A stretch of 43,306 nucleotides of DNA from NCBI GenBank assembly GCA_016872355.1, contig VGZY01000018.1, forward strand, positions 1 through 43,306. Direction: 5' to 3'. Each line of letters starts with the position of its first letter. Positions within the stretch are counted from its first letter, which is position 1. Both the position numbers and the translations under genes were made by a program. The DNA comes from SAR202 cluster bacterium. Lineage in GTDB: Bacteria; Chloroflexota; Dehalococcoidia; Lucifugimonadales; VGZY01. Shown here piece by piece: positions 33,852 through 43,200 of this stretch. The notes below the pieces were generated by a model. The model was not told the origin of the DNA. It worked only from the letters and a program-made list of their open reading frames with translations, and made no database searches.

Positions 33852-33880
33852 TTGACGCAAGGCCACTGCCTTTTTATAAT
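33852..33880 (+). promoter_or_regulatory. Near-consensus sigma-70-type promoter for the DUF1800 operon
   Basis: TTGACG at 33852-33857 and TATAAT at 33875-33880 are separated by exactly 17 bp. A transcript would start near 33887, leaving a leader of about 50 bases before the ATG at 33938. This is the strongest promoter match I found in the window. Confidence 0.8.
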
Positions 33881-33937
33881 TTGCTTTTATCAATTATGGG
33901 CTGGAATATTTGGATTTCCGCGCCGGAGGCAGCGTCA

Positions 33938-35374
33938 ATGGCAGAACAAGATGTGCGATTGATGGGACACCTAATGAGACGGGCCGGCTTTGGGGCCAGC
34001 AGGGATGAGCTTGAGCGGCGCGCCGCCAAAGGCTACCAGGCGACCGTCACCGACCTGCTGGACACCGACGCCCCGGACGGCATACGCCACGACCTTCTCC
34101 GCCGCTACCACCCTGACTACTCGGGCTTCATAGGCCTCTCCGGAGCCCATTCGTACTGGCTCTACAGGATGCTCAACTCCAACACACCCCTGCTTGAGAA
34201 GGTGGCACTCTTCTGGCACAACGTGTTCGCCACGGGCTACGCCAAGCTCACTCAGGGTAAGGTCCTCATGGAGCAGATCGCCACGTTCCGAAAGCACGGC
34301 ATGGGCGACCTGCCGACCTTGCTTGTGGCGCTCTCCAAAGACCCTTCGATGATTATCTGGCTGGACAACCAGGAGAACCACAACGGCGCGATCAACGAGA
34401 ACTACGGCCGGGAGCTGCTGGAGCTCTTCTCCATGGGAGTCGGCAACTACACCGAGCAGGACCTGAAAGAGGCCGCCCGCGCCTTCACGGGCTGGACGGT
34501 CGCGAACACCGAATACGTGACGATGAAGGCCCGCAACGACTCGCTATGGCCTTATGGCCGCAGCGCATTCGAGTTCGAGTACCGCCCCAAGGACCACGAC
34601 AACGGCACAAAGACCTTCCTTGGCCACAACGGGCGCTTCAACGGCGAGGACATTGTCCAGATCATCTGCAGGCAGCCCGCCACGGCGCGCTTTGTCGCCC
34701 GCCACATGTACCACTTCTTCGTAGCTGACGAGCCGCCTGTGCCGCAGTGGCCCTACCAGCCGCCGCGCGACCCGCGCGCCATCGACATACTGTCACAGGC
34801 CTACTTCGAGGGCGGGTACAGCATTCGCGAGATGCTCCGCGCCCTGTTCACCTCGGACTTCTTCAAGGACAAGTCCGTCTGGTACGCCAAGGTAAAGAGC
34901 CCGGCGGAGCTGGTTGTGGGTACGCTCAAGATCTCAGGGGACCTTCGGAAGCCAGACCCCCGCATGCAGCAGATGACGGGCGAGATGATGACGATGGGCC
35001 AGACGCTCATCAACCCTCCCAGCGTCGAAGGCTGGCACCAGGGCACCGAATGGATCAACACCGGCTCATCCATGGACCGAGTCAACTTCTCCGCAAAGGC
35101 CATCGGCGACATCACGCGCCCGGGCGTCAATGAGATGATCGGCAAGGTCATGGCCGAGGCCGGCGGCAAGGCCTCGCCCCGGGATCTCGTCGAGAGATGC
35201 CTGGACCAGATGGGCGCCGTAACCGTCTCGGACAATACGCGAAAGGCGCTCGTGAACTTCGCGGCCAAAACGCAGGGGGCCGGAGGCGCGCAGCCGAACG
35301 GCGGGCTGGATGAGAAGCGCGTCGCGGGCATCCTGGAGATGATCGCGGCTTCGCCGGACTACCAGAGGGGATAG
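33938..35374 (+). CDS. DUF1800 family protein
   Basis: The 478-residue product starts at the ATG at 33938, placed eight bases after GGAGG. It opens MAEQDVRLMGHLMRRAGFGA, the standard DUF1800 beginning. It continues with KVALFWHNVFATGYAK, NENYGRELLELFSMGVGNYT and RAFTGWTV, all typical of the family. The function of DUF1800 is not established; it is commonly encoded beside DUF1501, as here. No signal peptide is visible, so it seems cytoplasmic. It is the first gene of a three-gene operon with a 41-bp gap to the NHL gene. Confidence 0.92.
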   Translation: MAEQDVRLMGHLMRRAGFGASRDELERRAAKGYQATVTDLLDTDAPDGIRHDLLRRYHPDYSGFIGLSGAHSYWLYRMLNSNTPLLEKVALFWHNVFATGYAKLTQGKVLMEQIATFRKHGMGDLPTLLVALSKDPSMIIWLDNQENHNGAINENYGRELLELFSMGVGNYTEQDLKEAARAFTGWTVANTEYVTMKARNDSLWPYGRSAFEFEYRPKDHDNGTKTFLGHNGRFNGEDIVQIICRQPATARFVARHMYHFFVADEPPVPQWPYQPPRDPRAIDILSQAYFEGGYSIREMLRALFTSDFFKDKSVWYAKVKSPAELVVGTLKISGDLRKPDPRMQQMTGEMMTMGQTLINPPSVEGWHQGTEWINTGSSMDRVNFSAKAIGDITRPGVNEMIGKVMAEAGGKASPRDLVERCLDQMGAVTVSDNTRKALVNFAAKTQGAGGAQPNGGLDEKRVAGILEMIAASPDYQRG

Positions 35375-35415
35375 CGGCTCACACGGGACCAACACCACCG
35401 CTGGAGGAATGACGC

Positions 35416-36438
35416 ATGGCCCTTTCGACCGCTCGCAAGCCGTTCCTGAAATACAGCTTCACCCTCGGCATCGCAGCCATGGAGGGACGGGGGTTCTATT
35501 ACCCCACCGACCTGGCCTTCCGGAACGACGGCCGCATATACGTGCTCGGCAGGGGCCACGACGGCGACACGCGCGGCGTTCAGGTCCTTGCGTGCAATAT
35601 CGATAGCGAGTATTTCGGCAAGTTCGCGTCCCATGGCAAGGGGCCCGGCCAGTTCATCTGGTCCACCGCCATCGCCTGCGACAACGCGGGCAATATCTAC
35701 GTGGCCGATGAGTACCTGAATAACATCTCCATCTTCTCGCCGGACCACAAGTTCATCACCAGGTGGGGCGAGCAAGGCACTGAGCCGGGGAAGTTGAACG
35801 GCCCCTGCGGCCTGTCTTTCGACTGGGAGGGGAACCTCTTCGTCGTCGACCACCAGAACAACCGCATCCAGAAGTTCACTAAGGACGGCGCCCTGCTGCA
35901 GTGCTTCGGCCACGAAGGCCTTAACTACGGGGAGTTCAACCTCCCTTGGGGGATTTGCGTACCGCGTTACGGCGACATTTACGTGGCGGACTGGGGCAAC
36001 GACCGAATCCAGCAGTTCGCGCCGAACGGCACGTACATCGCCAGCTACGGCCGCTCCGGCGACGGCGACGGCGAATTCAACCGTCCCTCCAGCATCGCCG
36101 TGGACGCGCAGGGATACATGTACGTGACCGACTGGGGCAACCACCGCGTCCAGGTACTGGACCCGGAGGGGCGGTTCGTCCAGAGCCTGCGCGGGCAGGC
36201 CACGGCCTCGAAGTGGGCGGAGGAGTTCTTCCAGAGCAGCTACGACGAGGGCCGGGCGCGCGCGCAGTCCAACCTTGAGCCGGATCTGTCCCCCTACAGC
36301 GGGGACCCGTACGAAGAGTCCTGGCACATGGAAAAATACTTCTGGGCGCCCGTTTCCGTAAAGGTAGACAGCGCCGGTCGGGTGCTCGTCGTGGAGCGCA
36401 ACCGGCACAGGATCCAGGTATACGAGCGGGCGAAGTAG
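35416..36438 (+). CDS. NHL-repeat beta-propeller protein
   Basis: The 340-residue product starts at an ATG preceded by GGAGG. Most of it is NHL blades such as NIYVADEYLNNISIF, LFVVDHQNNRIQKF, IYVADWGNDRIQQF and MYVTDWGNHRVQVLD, probably a six-bladed propeller. A non-repeat stretch (about 260-310, SKWAEEFFQSSYDEGRARAQ) interrupts before the final blade. No signal peptide, so probably cytoplasmic. Propellers of this kind usually bind partners, and some relatives are lyases; I see no evidence for catalysis. It lies between DUF1800 and DUF1501 genes, 27 bp from the latter. Confidence 0.88.
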   Translation: MALSTARKPFLKYSFTLGIAAMEGRGFYYPTDLAFRNDGRIYVLGRGHDGDTRGVQVLACNIDSEYFGKFASHGKGPGQFIWSTAIACDNAGNIYVADEYLNNISIFSPDHKFITRWGEQGTEPGKLNGPCGLSFDWEGNLFVVDHQNNRIQKFTKDGALLQCFGHEGLNYGEFNLPWGICVPRYGDIYVADWGNDRIQQFAPNGTYIASYGRSGDGDGEFNRPSSIAVDAQGYMYVTDWGNHRVQVLDPEGRFVQSLRGQATASKWAEEFFQSSYDEGRARAQSNLEPDLSPYSGDPYEESWHMEKYFWAPVSVKVDSAGRVLVVERNRHRIQVYERAK

Positions 36439-36465
36439 GCTTTTCAAGACCGACAAGGATGGTGA

Positions 36466-37611
36466 ATGATGGCTACCGGCAACGGGACCAGGAAGCGCTC
36501 ACTCGTCGTTGTGCAGCTCTCCGGCGGCAACGATGTGCTCAACACGATCGTCCCTTACACGGACGGCCTGTACCACGACTTCCGCCAGTCGGTGAAGGTG
36601 GAAGCGGACAAGGTAATCAAGCTGGACGACCGATTCGGGTTCAACCCGAGGCTGGCGCCGCTCAAGGGGCTGTGGGACGAGGGGAAGATGGCGATCATCA
36701 ACGGCATCGGCTACCCCAGCCCGAACCGCTCCCACTTCCGCTCTATGGATATCTGGCACACCGCTGAGCCGGCGAAGATCGGCAACGACGGCTGGCTGGG
36801 ACGGGCGATACGGGACCTGGACCCGCGCGGCGAGAACGTGCTCACAGGCGTTAACTTCGGGAAGGGCCTGCCGCGCGTCCTCTCCTGCAGCGGCGTTCCG
36901 GTGGCCTCGGTCGGCGGCAACCTGGAGACCTACGGCCTGTTCCCGGACAAGCAAGACGAGTGGCTGCGGAAGTACGCGCTGGACTGCTTCTCGGAGATGT
37001 ACGGCGGCGTGGACGGGCGGGACGCCGTGCTGAGCTTCCTGGGCCAGACGGGCACCAGCGCCCTGCGCGGGGCGGATATCCTCCGGACGGCGCCTTCGAA
37101 GTACACTTCGTCCGTAGAGTACGGCTCGGACCCACTGGCGCAGAGCCTCAAAAATGTCGCGCAGGTCATGTTCGCGGGCTTCGGCACGCGAATCTACTAC
37201 ACGCAGCAGGGCAGCTACGACACTCACGCCGACCAGGCGAACACGCACGGCAAGCTGATCACCCACGCCGCCGCGGCGATCCGCGACTTTCTGGACGATG
37301 TGCGCGAGCACGGCATGGAGGACGAGGTGCTGGTCTTCGCGTTCAGCGAGTTCGGCCGCCGCGTGAAGGACAACGGCGACGGGACGGACCATGGCTCAGG
37401 CGGGTCTGCGTTCATCTTCGGCGGCGGCGTCAAGGGCGGCATGTACGGCGAGTACCCGTCGCTCAGGCTTGAGGACCAGCTCGACGGCGACCTCCACTTC
37501 AACAACGACTTCCGGTCGACCTACGCCACAATCCTGGAGCAGTGGCTGGGCCTGGACTCGAAGACAAACCTCGCCGGCACGTTCGAGCAATTCGATTTCG
37601 TGAGGAAATAG
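36466..37611 (+). CDS. DUF1501 family protein
   Basis: The 381-residue product starts at tandem ATGs (36466, 36469) preceded by AAGGA. It shows the DUF1501 elements LVVVQLSGGNDVLNT, FGFNPRLAPLKGLWDEGKMA, GIGYPSPNRSHFRSMDIW, GSYDTHADQ and FSEFGRRVKDNGDGTDHGSG. These resemble alkaline-phosphatase-superfamily metal sites. DUF1501 proteins normally carry a Tat signal; here the catalytic-like domain begins almost at residue 10 with no signal, so export is not evident. It completes the DUF1800-NHL-DUF1501 operon. It is convergent with the aldolase gene, 19 bp apart. Confidence 0.92.
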   Translation: MMATGNGTRKRSLVVVQLSGGNDVLNTIVPYTDGLYHDFRQSVKVEADKVIKLDDRFGFNPRLAPLKGLWDEGKMAIINGIGYPSPNRSHFRSMDIWHTAEPAKIGNDGWLGRAIRDLDPRGENVLTGVNFGKGLPRVLSCSGVPVASVGGNLETYGLFPDKQDEWLRKYALDCFSEMYGGVDGRDAVLSFLGQTGTSALRGADILRTAPSKYTSSVEYGSDPLAQSLKNVAQVMFAGFGTRIYYTQQGSYDTHADQANTHGKLITHAAAAIRDFLDDVREHGMEDEVLVFAFSEFGRRVKDNGDGTDHGSGGSAFIFGGGVKGGMYGEYPSLRLEDQLDGDLHFNNDFRSTYATILEQWLGLDSKTNLAGTFEQFDFVRK

Positions 37612-37630
37612 GCAGTAACGGCCAGCGGCG

Positions 37631-38422
37631 TTACCGCCCCTCGATAACGCCACGCAGCGACTCCGCGTTGCGCTTCCAGTAGTCGTACAGGATGTACAGG
37701 TCCGTGCCCAGCGAGAAATGGCGCACGCCCATGTCGAGGTACCGCTTCGCGGCGTCCAGGTTGCGGACGCCCACGCGGGGGTGAACGCCCTTCGCCAGCG
37801 CCTTCTTTATCATCGCGTCCTGGACCTTCTGAACCTCCGGGTCGCGCGCCTGGCCAGGCCGGCCGATGCTCATCGAGTAGTCGTTGCCGCCGAACACCAC
37901 CATGTCCACACCCGGCACTTCCAGAATCGCGTCAAGGTTCTCCACGGCCTGTCGTTTCTCTATCATCAGCGCCACAACGCAGTCTTCCAGCGCCTGCACG
38001 TAGTCCGGCGTGCCGCTCTGGAAGAAGTACTTGTAGAAACGGCGGTCGCCTGAGCCGTGTCGCCCGCCCGTCTGCGGCGTCTCCGCGCGCACGGCGGTCA
38101 CGCACTCCTTCACGTCCTCAACAGTGCGCACGTCTGCGAACAGAATATTCTGTATCCCAGACCCTATGGCCCGGGTCGCGACAAACGTCCGCGGCTCCTG
38201 GTCTATCTTGATCATCCCGGCGATGTTGTGCAGCTCCATCGCCCTCGCCAGGTTGTCCAGGTCGTGGAGGTCGTACGGCATATACTCCGCCTCCACCTCC
38301 ACGTAGTCGTAACCCCCGGCGTAGCCGAGTATCTCCACCACGTCCGGGGAAAAGACCATGATGTTGGTGCCCACGCTGGGCTTGCCGGCCTTCATCAACT
38401 CGCGAAGTCTGTTAGGGCGCAT
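37631..38422 (-). CDS. HpcH/HpaI-family aldolase with altered active-site residues
   Basis: The 263-residue TIM-barrel protein matches the HpcH/HpaI class II aldolase family, which splits 2-keto-3-deoxy acids to pyruvate or a ketoacid and an aldehyde. The metal ligands appear conserved: Glu155 in LMIEKRQAVENLDAI and Asp181 in VVFGGNDYSMSIG. The usual catalytic His of the EHxP segment is Tyr47 here (VEAEYMPYD). The usual substrate-binding Arg of the VRV strand is Lys72 (MIKID). It therefore probably belongs to a divergent subfamily with another substrate. It lies 17 bp after the DppC-like permease gene, in the same operon. Confidence 0.85.
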   Translation of the reverse strand: MRPNRLRELMKAGKPSVGTNIMVFSPDVVEILGYAGGYDYVEVEAEYMPYDLHDLDNLARAMELHNIAGMIKIDQEPRTFVATRAIGSGIQNILFADVRTVEDVKECVTAVRAETPQTGGRHGSGDRRFYKYFFQSGTPDYVQALEDCVVALMIEKRQAVENLDAILEVPGVDMVVFGGNDYSMSIGRPGQARDPEVQKVQDAMIKKALAKGVHPRVGVRNLDAAKRYLDMGVRHFSLGTDLYILYDYWKRNAESLRGVIEGR

Positions 38423-38439
38423 GGAGGGATCTCCGGATG

Positions 38440-39612
38440 TTATTTATACGGGTCGGCGGCGTCGCGCAGGCCGTCGCCGACGAAGTTGAACGCGAGCACC
38501 GCCAGCGTGACCGGTATGGCCGGGAACGTGAGCCAGGGGTACAGCGCCACGGTCTGAATGTTCTGCGCCTCCTGGAGCAGCACCCCCCAGCTTAGCGCCG
38601 GCGGGCGGAGTCCGAGGCCAAGGAAGCTCAGCGCCGTCTCGCTGATGATCATGAACGGAATCGCCAGTGTCGTTGCTGCGATCAGGTGGCTCGTGAAGTT
38701 CGGCACCATGTGCTTGAAGATTATTCGCCTGTCCTTGGAACCGGAAAGCCGAGCCGCGGTGATGTAGTCCTCCTCGCGGAGAGAAAGGAACCGCCCTCGC
38801 ACGACGCGCCCCAGCTCGGTCCACAGGAAGAGCGAGATTATTATGGTGATCGCTAAGTAGATACGGTGCACGCTCCAGTCCCTCGGCACCGCCGCTGCCA
38901 GCGCAATCCACAGCGGTATTGTGGGCACGGAGCGCGTCACCTCGATGAGGCGCTGGATGATCGTATCCGGGATGCCGCCGTAGTATCCGGAAATACTGCC
39001 GAGCACAACACCCAGCACCAGGCTGGCCGCAACGCCGGCAAGTCCGATGGTCAGCGACACACGCGTCCCGTGCACTATGCGCGAGAGCTGGTCGCGGCCG
39101 AACAAGTCCGTCCCCAGCAGATACGGTGAAGTCCGGTCAGGATCGCCCACGACGCCGATAAGGTGACGGTCCGTCTTGATCAGGCCGAGAAGTTTGTATT
39201 CGTAGCCCCTTGCGAACGGACGGACAGGGAGCTTCTTGCTTTCGTCGTATGTAAACACGCGGGCGAAGGTCTCAGGGTCCCTTCGGCCCGTGACACTGAT
39301 CACATGCGGATTGAAGCCGTTGTCGAACCAGCGAATGGTCTGCGGCGGCATGTACGCGATCGAGGCTTGCGATTGCCTGGGGTTAGCGCTCGAAAGGAAG
39401 TCCGCGAATATTGCTATCAGGTAAAAGCCGAGAATGACGAAGGCCGAAATCAGCGCTAGTTTGTGGCGGCGGAACTTCCACCACATGAGCTTCCACTGGC
39501 TGGCTAGCGAGACCTTCTCTTCCTGCTTGAGGTTCTCCGCCGTACGCTGGTCCGCAGCTTCCGCTGCGCCTGGTACAGCTTTGGGTAGCTCTTGCTCGTG
39601 TTCCTTGACCAT
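38440..39612 (-). CDS. Dipeptide/oligopeptide ABC transporter permease, DppC/OppC type
   Basis: The 390-residue product has a polar N-terminal tail of about 45 residues, then a first helix at about 52-72 (ALISAFVILGFYLIAIFADF). GTDLFGRDQLSRIVHGTRVS is the diagnostic DppC segment before the transmembrane core. The coupling loop is YITAARLSGSKDRRIIFKHM, followed by AIPFMIISETALSFLGLG. It forms half of the membrane channel with the DppB-like protein encoded 3 bp upstream. The ~80-residue loop between helix 1 and GTDLFG is longer than in typical DppC. The matching ATPases (DppD/F) are not in this window. Confidence 0.92.
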   Translation of the reverse strand: MVKEHEQELPKAVPGAAEAADQRTAENLKQEEKVSLASQWKLMWWKFRRHKLALISAFVILGFYLIAIFADFLSSANPRQSQASIAYMPPQTIRWFDNGFNPHVISVTGRRDPETFARVFTYDESKKLPVRPFARGYEYKLLGLIKTDRHLIGVVGDPDRTSPYLLGTDLFGRDQLSRIVHGTRVSLTIGLAGVAASLVLGVVLGSISGYYGGIPDTIIQRLIEVTRSVPTIPLWIALAAAVPRDWSVHRIYLAITIIISLFLWTELGRVVRGRFLSLREEDYITAARLSGSKDRRIIFKHMVPNFTSHLIAATTLAIPFMIISETALSFLGLGLRPPALSWGVLLQEAQNIQTVALYPWLTFPAIPVTLAVLAFNFVGDGLRDAADPYK

Positions 39613-39615
39613 AGT

Positions 39616-40611
39616 TTATTTCACCAGCCTTATTCGAGGGTCCAGGAGCACCAGCAGCACGTCGGAGATAAACGTGCCTATGACTGTGAGGGTGCCCAGG
39701 AGGAGCACGATGGTGCTTGCCATGAACATGTCCTCCGTGCGGAGCGCCCGCAGGAGCAGCGGCCCAACGGTGGGGAGGCTGAGCACCACGGAAACGATGA
39801 CGCTGCCCGAAAGCAGGAACGGCAGAACGTAACCGACCGTGCTGACGACAGGGTTGAGTGCGACACGCACCGGGTACTTGAGAATGAGCTTGATCTCGGA
39901 CATCCCCTTCGCGCGCGCGGTCAAGACGTACGGCTTGCGCAGCTCATCCAGCAAATTGGCGCGCATGATGCGTATCAGGCCAGCCGTGCCGGACGTGCCG
40001 AGCACTATTGCAGGAATCCACATGTGAGACAGAAGGTCCACAACGCGCCCCATGCTCCAGGGCGCATTGATGTAATGGGCGGAGAAAAGCCCGCCCACGC
40101 TCATGTCGAAGTAGAAGTAGCCGATCCAGAGCAGCGCCAGCGCCAGCAAGAAGTCCGGCACAGCCAGCCCAAAGAAACCGACAAATGTCGCGACATAGTC
40201 GCCGATAGAGTGCTGGCGAACTGCGGAGTAGATTCCGATTGGAACTGCCAGGGACCAGGTTAAAAGCACGGTGGCAAAGGCAAGAATCGTCGTGAGCAGC
40301 ATGTGCTCTCTGACGATCTCCATCACGGGGCGCTTGTATTCTAGGGAGATGCCGAAATGGCCCTGCAGCACGAGCCAGAGCCACTTGAAATACTGGATGA
40401 ACACCGGCTGGTCAAGCCCGTATTGCGCTCGAAGCGATTCTGCAATGTTTTGCGCCGCCTCGCTGTTGGCTACATCCGGCCCAATCACGAGGAGAATATA
40501 TTGGGATACGAAGTCTCCGGGTGGGAGCTGAACAACGAGGAACGCAAGTATTGAAATCGTGAATATCGTGAATACAGCGTAGATGGCCCGCCGTATAAGA
40601 AACTCAATCAT
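39616..40611 (-). CDS. Dipeptide/oligopeptide ABC transporter permease, DppB/OppB type
   Basis: The 331-residue product opens MIEFLIRRAIYAVFTIFTIS, the classic DppB first helix, followed by a polar loop containing AESLRAQYGLDQPVFIQYF. HFGISLEYKRPVMEIV matches the family's GxS motif region. The coupling loop is YVLTARAKGMSEIKLILKYP. About six membrane helices are visible. It pairs with the DppC-like permease. A 137-bp gap with strong hairpins separates it from the upstream binding-protein gene, which may lower its expression relative to the binding protein. Confidence 0.93.
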   Translation of the reverse strand: MIEFLIRRAIYAVFTIFTISILAFLVVQLPPGDFVSQYILLVIGPDVANSEAAQNIAESLRAQYGLDQPVFIQYFKWLWLVLQGHFGISLEYKRPVMEIVREHMLLTTILAFATVLLTWSLAVPIGIYSAVRQHSIGDYVATFVGFFGLAVPDFLLALALLWIGYFYFDMSVGGLFSAHYINAPWSMGRVVDLLSHMWIPAIVLGTSGTAGLIRIMRANLLDELRKPYVLTARAKGMSEIKLILKYPVRVALNPVVSTVGYVLPFLLSGSVIVSVVLSLPTVGPLLLRALRTEDMFMASTIVLLLGTLTVIGTFISDVLLVLLDPRIRLVK

Positions 40612-40661
40612 GCTTTGGCCTCCTGTTCGTCAGACGGTAGCCTGCGCCGTCGCATCAAACA

Positions 40662-40690
40662 GCGCACCCGGTTTGCCGGACCGGGTGCGC
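40662..40690 (-). terminator. Strong hairpin between the binding-protein and permease genes
   Basis: GCGCACCCGGT (40662-40672) and ACCGGGTGCGC (40680-40690) form an 11-bp stem with a 7-base loop. A second, perfect 7-bp hairpin lies at 40723-40737 (GTCACCA/TGGTGAC). No U-run follows on the minus strand, so it may protect the 3' end of the binding-protein transcript or attenuate rather than fully stop transcription. Confidence 0.6.
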
Positions 40691-40748
40691 ATATTCACTA
40701 ACTGCCAGCGTTGCGGCAGGCCGTCACCATTGGTGACACCCCAGCCAC

Positions 40749-42968
40749 TTACTGGCCGGCATCGTTCTTGCCGCCCTCGAAGAAGAACTGTACCGTCCTT
40801 CCGATTCCTTCATTCTGGAGCAGCGAGACGTTCGGCGCCTTCAGAGGCACGTTCTTGAAGTTGTTCTTCATCACGATCACGCCGTTGAACGCGGGCGTAT
40901 CGCCCACGAGGCCGACGTAGTACTGCTGGTCGATAACTATCTTCTGGTTCTCGATGTAGTTCGCGGCCCGATTCTCGTACTTTGTGTCGTTGGCCGAATC
41001 GTTAAGCACCTTGATGCGCCGGAGCTCAGCATTGTACGGTTCGACTGACGGCAGGCCGCCCTGCTGGGCGTTGTACCACGCCGAGATCGCCGGGAAGGCG
41101 GAGCGGCCAAGGGCGAAGTTGAGCGGATGGCGGTCGCAGCACGTGTCCACCACAACCTGGTGAAGATTGTTCAGGCGGCGCTGGCCGAAAAGGTTAACGT
41201 CTTCTGCCTTGAGATTGACCTTGATTCCTACCGCCTCCCAGTTCTCCTTGACGATCTCGGCCAGCGTCTTGAAGTCCAGGAAGTACTGGGATATGTAGAC
41301 CACTTCTATGGAAAGAGGGCCTTTGCCGTCCGTTCGAAGCCTGAAGCCGCTGGAGTCCTTCTTGTCGAGGCCGATGGCGTTCAGCATTCGGTTGGCCTCC
41401 GCGAGGTCCCGCTTGGTGTACTTGGACTCGTAGTCTGCGCCGGGGTAGAACGGGTGGCCAGCGGAGAACGTGGCCTGCTTCTCTTTGCCCGTGCCGAGGA
41501 ACAGCACCTCGTTCACTGTCTTCCGGTCCATCGCAAGGGATATCGCAATCCGGAAGTCCTTGTTTTGTATCCACTTCTGCACTTCAGGGTCGGCGGCTTC
41601 GCTCGGGTTGCCCATGCCATAGGTCTGGTTGAAGCCGATGCCGGCCTGGATGCCCTCCTGCGGCCAGAACCTCAGCGAGTAGTTGCCGCGCGCCGCATTC
41701 TCGCGGTATACCGGCACCTTGGTCATCAGGATGTGGCGGTGCTGGAAGTCGATCTCGCCGGCAATGGCCTTCAGGTTAAGCACCTCGGTCTCGCCTATGA
41801 GCTGCATGGAGATCTTGTCGATGTACGGGAGCTGGTTGCCGGCCGGGTCAACCGCCCAGTAATACGGGTTGCGCACGTACTCGAGCAGCTGCGAGGTTGC
41901 CGGGCTGGTCATCTTCCAGGGCGCCAGGACGGGCAGGTTCAGGTTGCGCTGGGCGTCCATCTTCTCCTTGAAGAAGAGGGGCCACGTCTGGAAGCCCGCG
42001 GCCTTCGCCATATTGTCCACCGCGGCGCGGTCATTAAAGTCCTTGTGGAACTGTTTCAGGTAGTGCGCCGGGGCGTATGGAGGCCAGCCGGTGCGACCGT
42101 GCAGCGAGAGGCCGCCGATGCGGTACGAGGCCACTTCGTCCATAAAGCCCCTTTGGGACTTGTCGAAGACGAACTGGATGGTATAGTCGTCGACCTTGAC
42201 GAACTTGGGCGCGAGTGCCGTGTAGCCCATCCTGCCATTGCGGCCCGGGTTAAGCTCAGCGTCGTTCAGGATGTACTCGGAGGAGAACATGAAGTCATCA
42301 ACCGTAAACGGGGCGCCGTCCGACCACTTCACGCCCTTGCGGAGGTGGAAGGTATACACCATGCCGTCGGGGCTCTCCTCCCAGGACTTCGCCAGGTTCG
42401 GCATGAGCGTCGTGCCGTCCAGGTCGTAGTAGACTAGGGCGTCCATCATGAGGCGGTCGGCGTTCTGGCCGTCGTTTGGGCCGGTGAACGCGCGCCGCCA
42501 CGTGCCGCCGTACTGGCCGATCTTCTCGACTACTGGCACTACCATTACGTCGGAGGGCTTGGGGAGCCGCTGCTCGACGGGAGGCAGAGTTCCGGCCCTG
42601 ACCTGTGCGGCGAGCATGGGGGCCTCTGAGAACTTCGTAACGGCGGGGCCGGAGTAGATGAATGAGCCTTTGAATGCTGCGGGGGCCGCTGTCGCAGTCG
42701 CCTGCGGCTTTGCGCCGGAACCGGTAGTCGCTGCGGGGGCCGCTGTCGCAGTCGCCTGCGGCTTTGCGCCGGAACCGGTAGTCGCTACGGGGGCCGCTGT
42801 CGCAGTCGCCTGCGGCGTTGCGCCGGAAACGGTAGTCGCTGCGGCCGTCGGCTGTTGGGCCGGCGACCCGGGGGCGGAAGTTGCAGGTGTATCGGACGTA
42901 CACGAAATCGCCGCCAACAGCAAAAGGCCTGCCAGAACTAATCGCCAGTGTTCCAAAAACCTCTTCAT
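40749..42968 (-). CDS. Dipeptide/nickel-type ABC transporter substrate-binding lipoprotein (family 5)
   Basis: The 739-residue product starts at the ATG at 42968, eight bases after AGGAGG. It has a lipoprotein signal [20 protein letters not shown] followed by ISC (Cys23). A long linker made of three 18-residue repeats ([17 protein letters not shown]) follows to about residue 98. The mature fold is a family-5 extracellular binding protein, seen in [36 protein letters not shown] and a typical C-terminal half. It is larger than standard DppA/OppA (~530), partly because of the linker. Peptides, sugars or other solutes are possible ligands. The permease genes follow on the same strand. Confidence 0.92.
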   Translation of the reverse strand: MKRFLEHWRLVLAGLLLLAAISCTSDTPATSAPGSPAQQPTAAATTVSGATPQATATAAPVATTGSGAKPQATATAAPAATTGSGAKPQATATAAPAAFKGSFIYSGPAVTKFSEAPMLAAQVRAGTLPPVEQRLPKPSDVMVVPVVEKIGQYGGTWRRAFTGPNDGQNADRLMMDALVYYDLDGTTLMPNLAKSWEESPDGMVYTFHLRKGVKWSDGAPFTVDDFMFSSEYILNDAELNPGRNGRMGYTALAPKFVKVDDYTIQFVFDKSQRGFMDEVASYRIGGLSLHGRTGWPPYAPAHYLKQFHKDFNDRAAVDNMAKAAGFQTWPLFFKEKMDAQRNLNLPVLAPWKMTSPATSQLLEYVRNPYYWAVDPAGNQLPYIDKISMQLIGETEVLNLKAIAGEIDFQHRHILMTKVPVYRENAARGNYSLRFWPQEGIQAGIGFNQTYGMGNPSEAADPEVQKWIQNKDFRIAISLAMDRKTVNEVLFLGTGKEKQATFSAGHPFYPGADYESKYTKRDLAEANRMLNAIGLDKKDSSGFRLRTDGKGPLSIEVVYISQYFLDFKTLAEIVKENWEAVGIKVNLKAEDVNLFGQRRLNNLHQVVVDTCCDRHPLNFALGRSAFPAISAWYNAQQGGLPSVEPYNAELRRIKVLNDSANDTKYENRAANYIENQKIVIDQQYYVGLVGDTPAFNGVIVMKNNFKNVPLKAPNVSLLQNEGIGRTVQFFFEGGKNDAGQ
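42676..42837. repeat. Three tandem 54-bp units coding for the lipoprotein linker
   Basis: Units at 42676-42729, 42730-42783 and 42784-42837 are nearly identical at DNA level, with a fragment of a fourth beginning at 42838. Each encodes an 18-residue Ala/Thr/Pro/Gly linker unit and keeps the frame. Copy-number change by slippage would lengthen or shorten the tether between membrane anchor and binding domain. Confidence 0.9.
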
Positions 42969-43158
42969 CGGTCTTGCCTCCTAGTCGCAATTACTTTTCG
43001 AGTTTGGTGGGGCCGGACTATGAGCCTGAGTACACGGACGAGATCGGAAGGGTTGGGTTTGGTGCTATGTTCTTGGGACTGTTGTGGACACGAAATAGGC
43101 ACCCGGACTGTTGGATTCTAGATTGTGCCTCATATCTGGAGTCGTTTGAAGCGGTTAA

Positions 43159-43187
43159 TTTATCACATATTTCAAACACAAAGTCAA
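43159..43187 (-). promoter_or_regulatory. Probable promoter for the peptide-transporter operon
   Basis: On the minus strand TTGACT (43187-43182) and GATAAA (43164-43159) are 17 bp apart, with TGT just before the -10 box. A transcript would start near 43152, leaving a leader of about 185 bases before the binding-protein start. The leader (42969-43150) shows no gene that I can support. Confidence 0.55.
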
Positions 43188-43200
43188 GGGCATAAGCAGA

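Noticed and set aside
42676-42837. CRISPR-like array
   Set aside because: The units are directly adjacent with no spacers and lie in frame within a lipoprotein linker.
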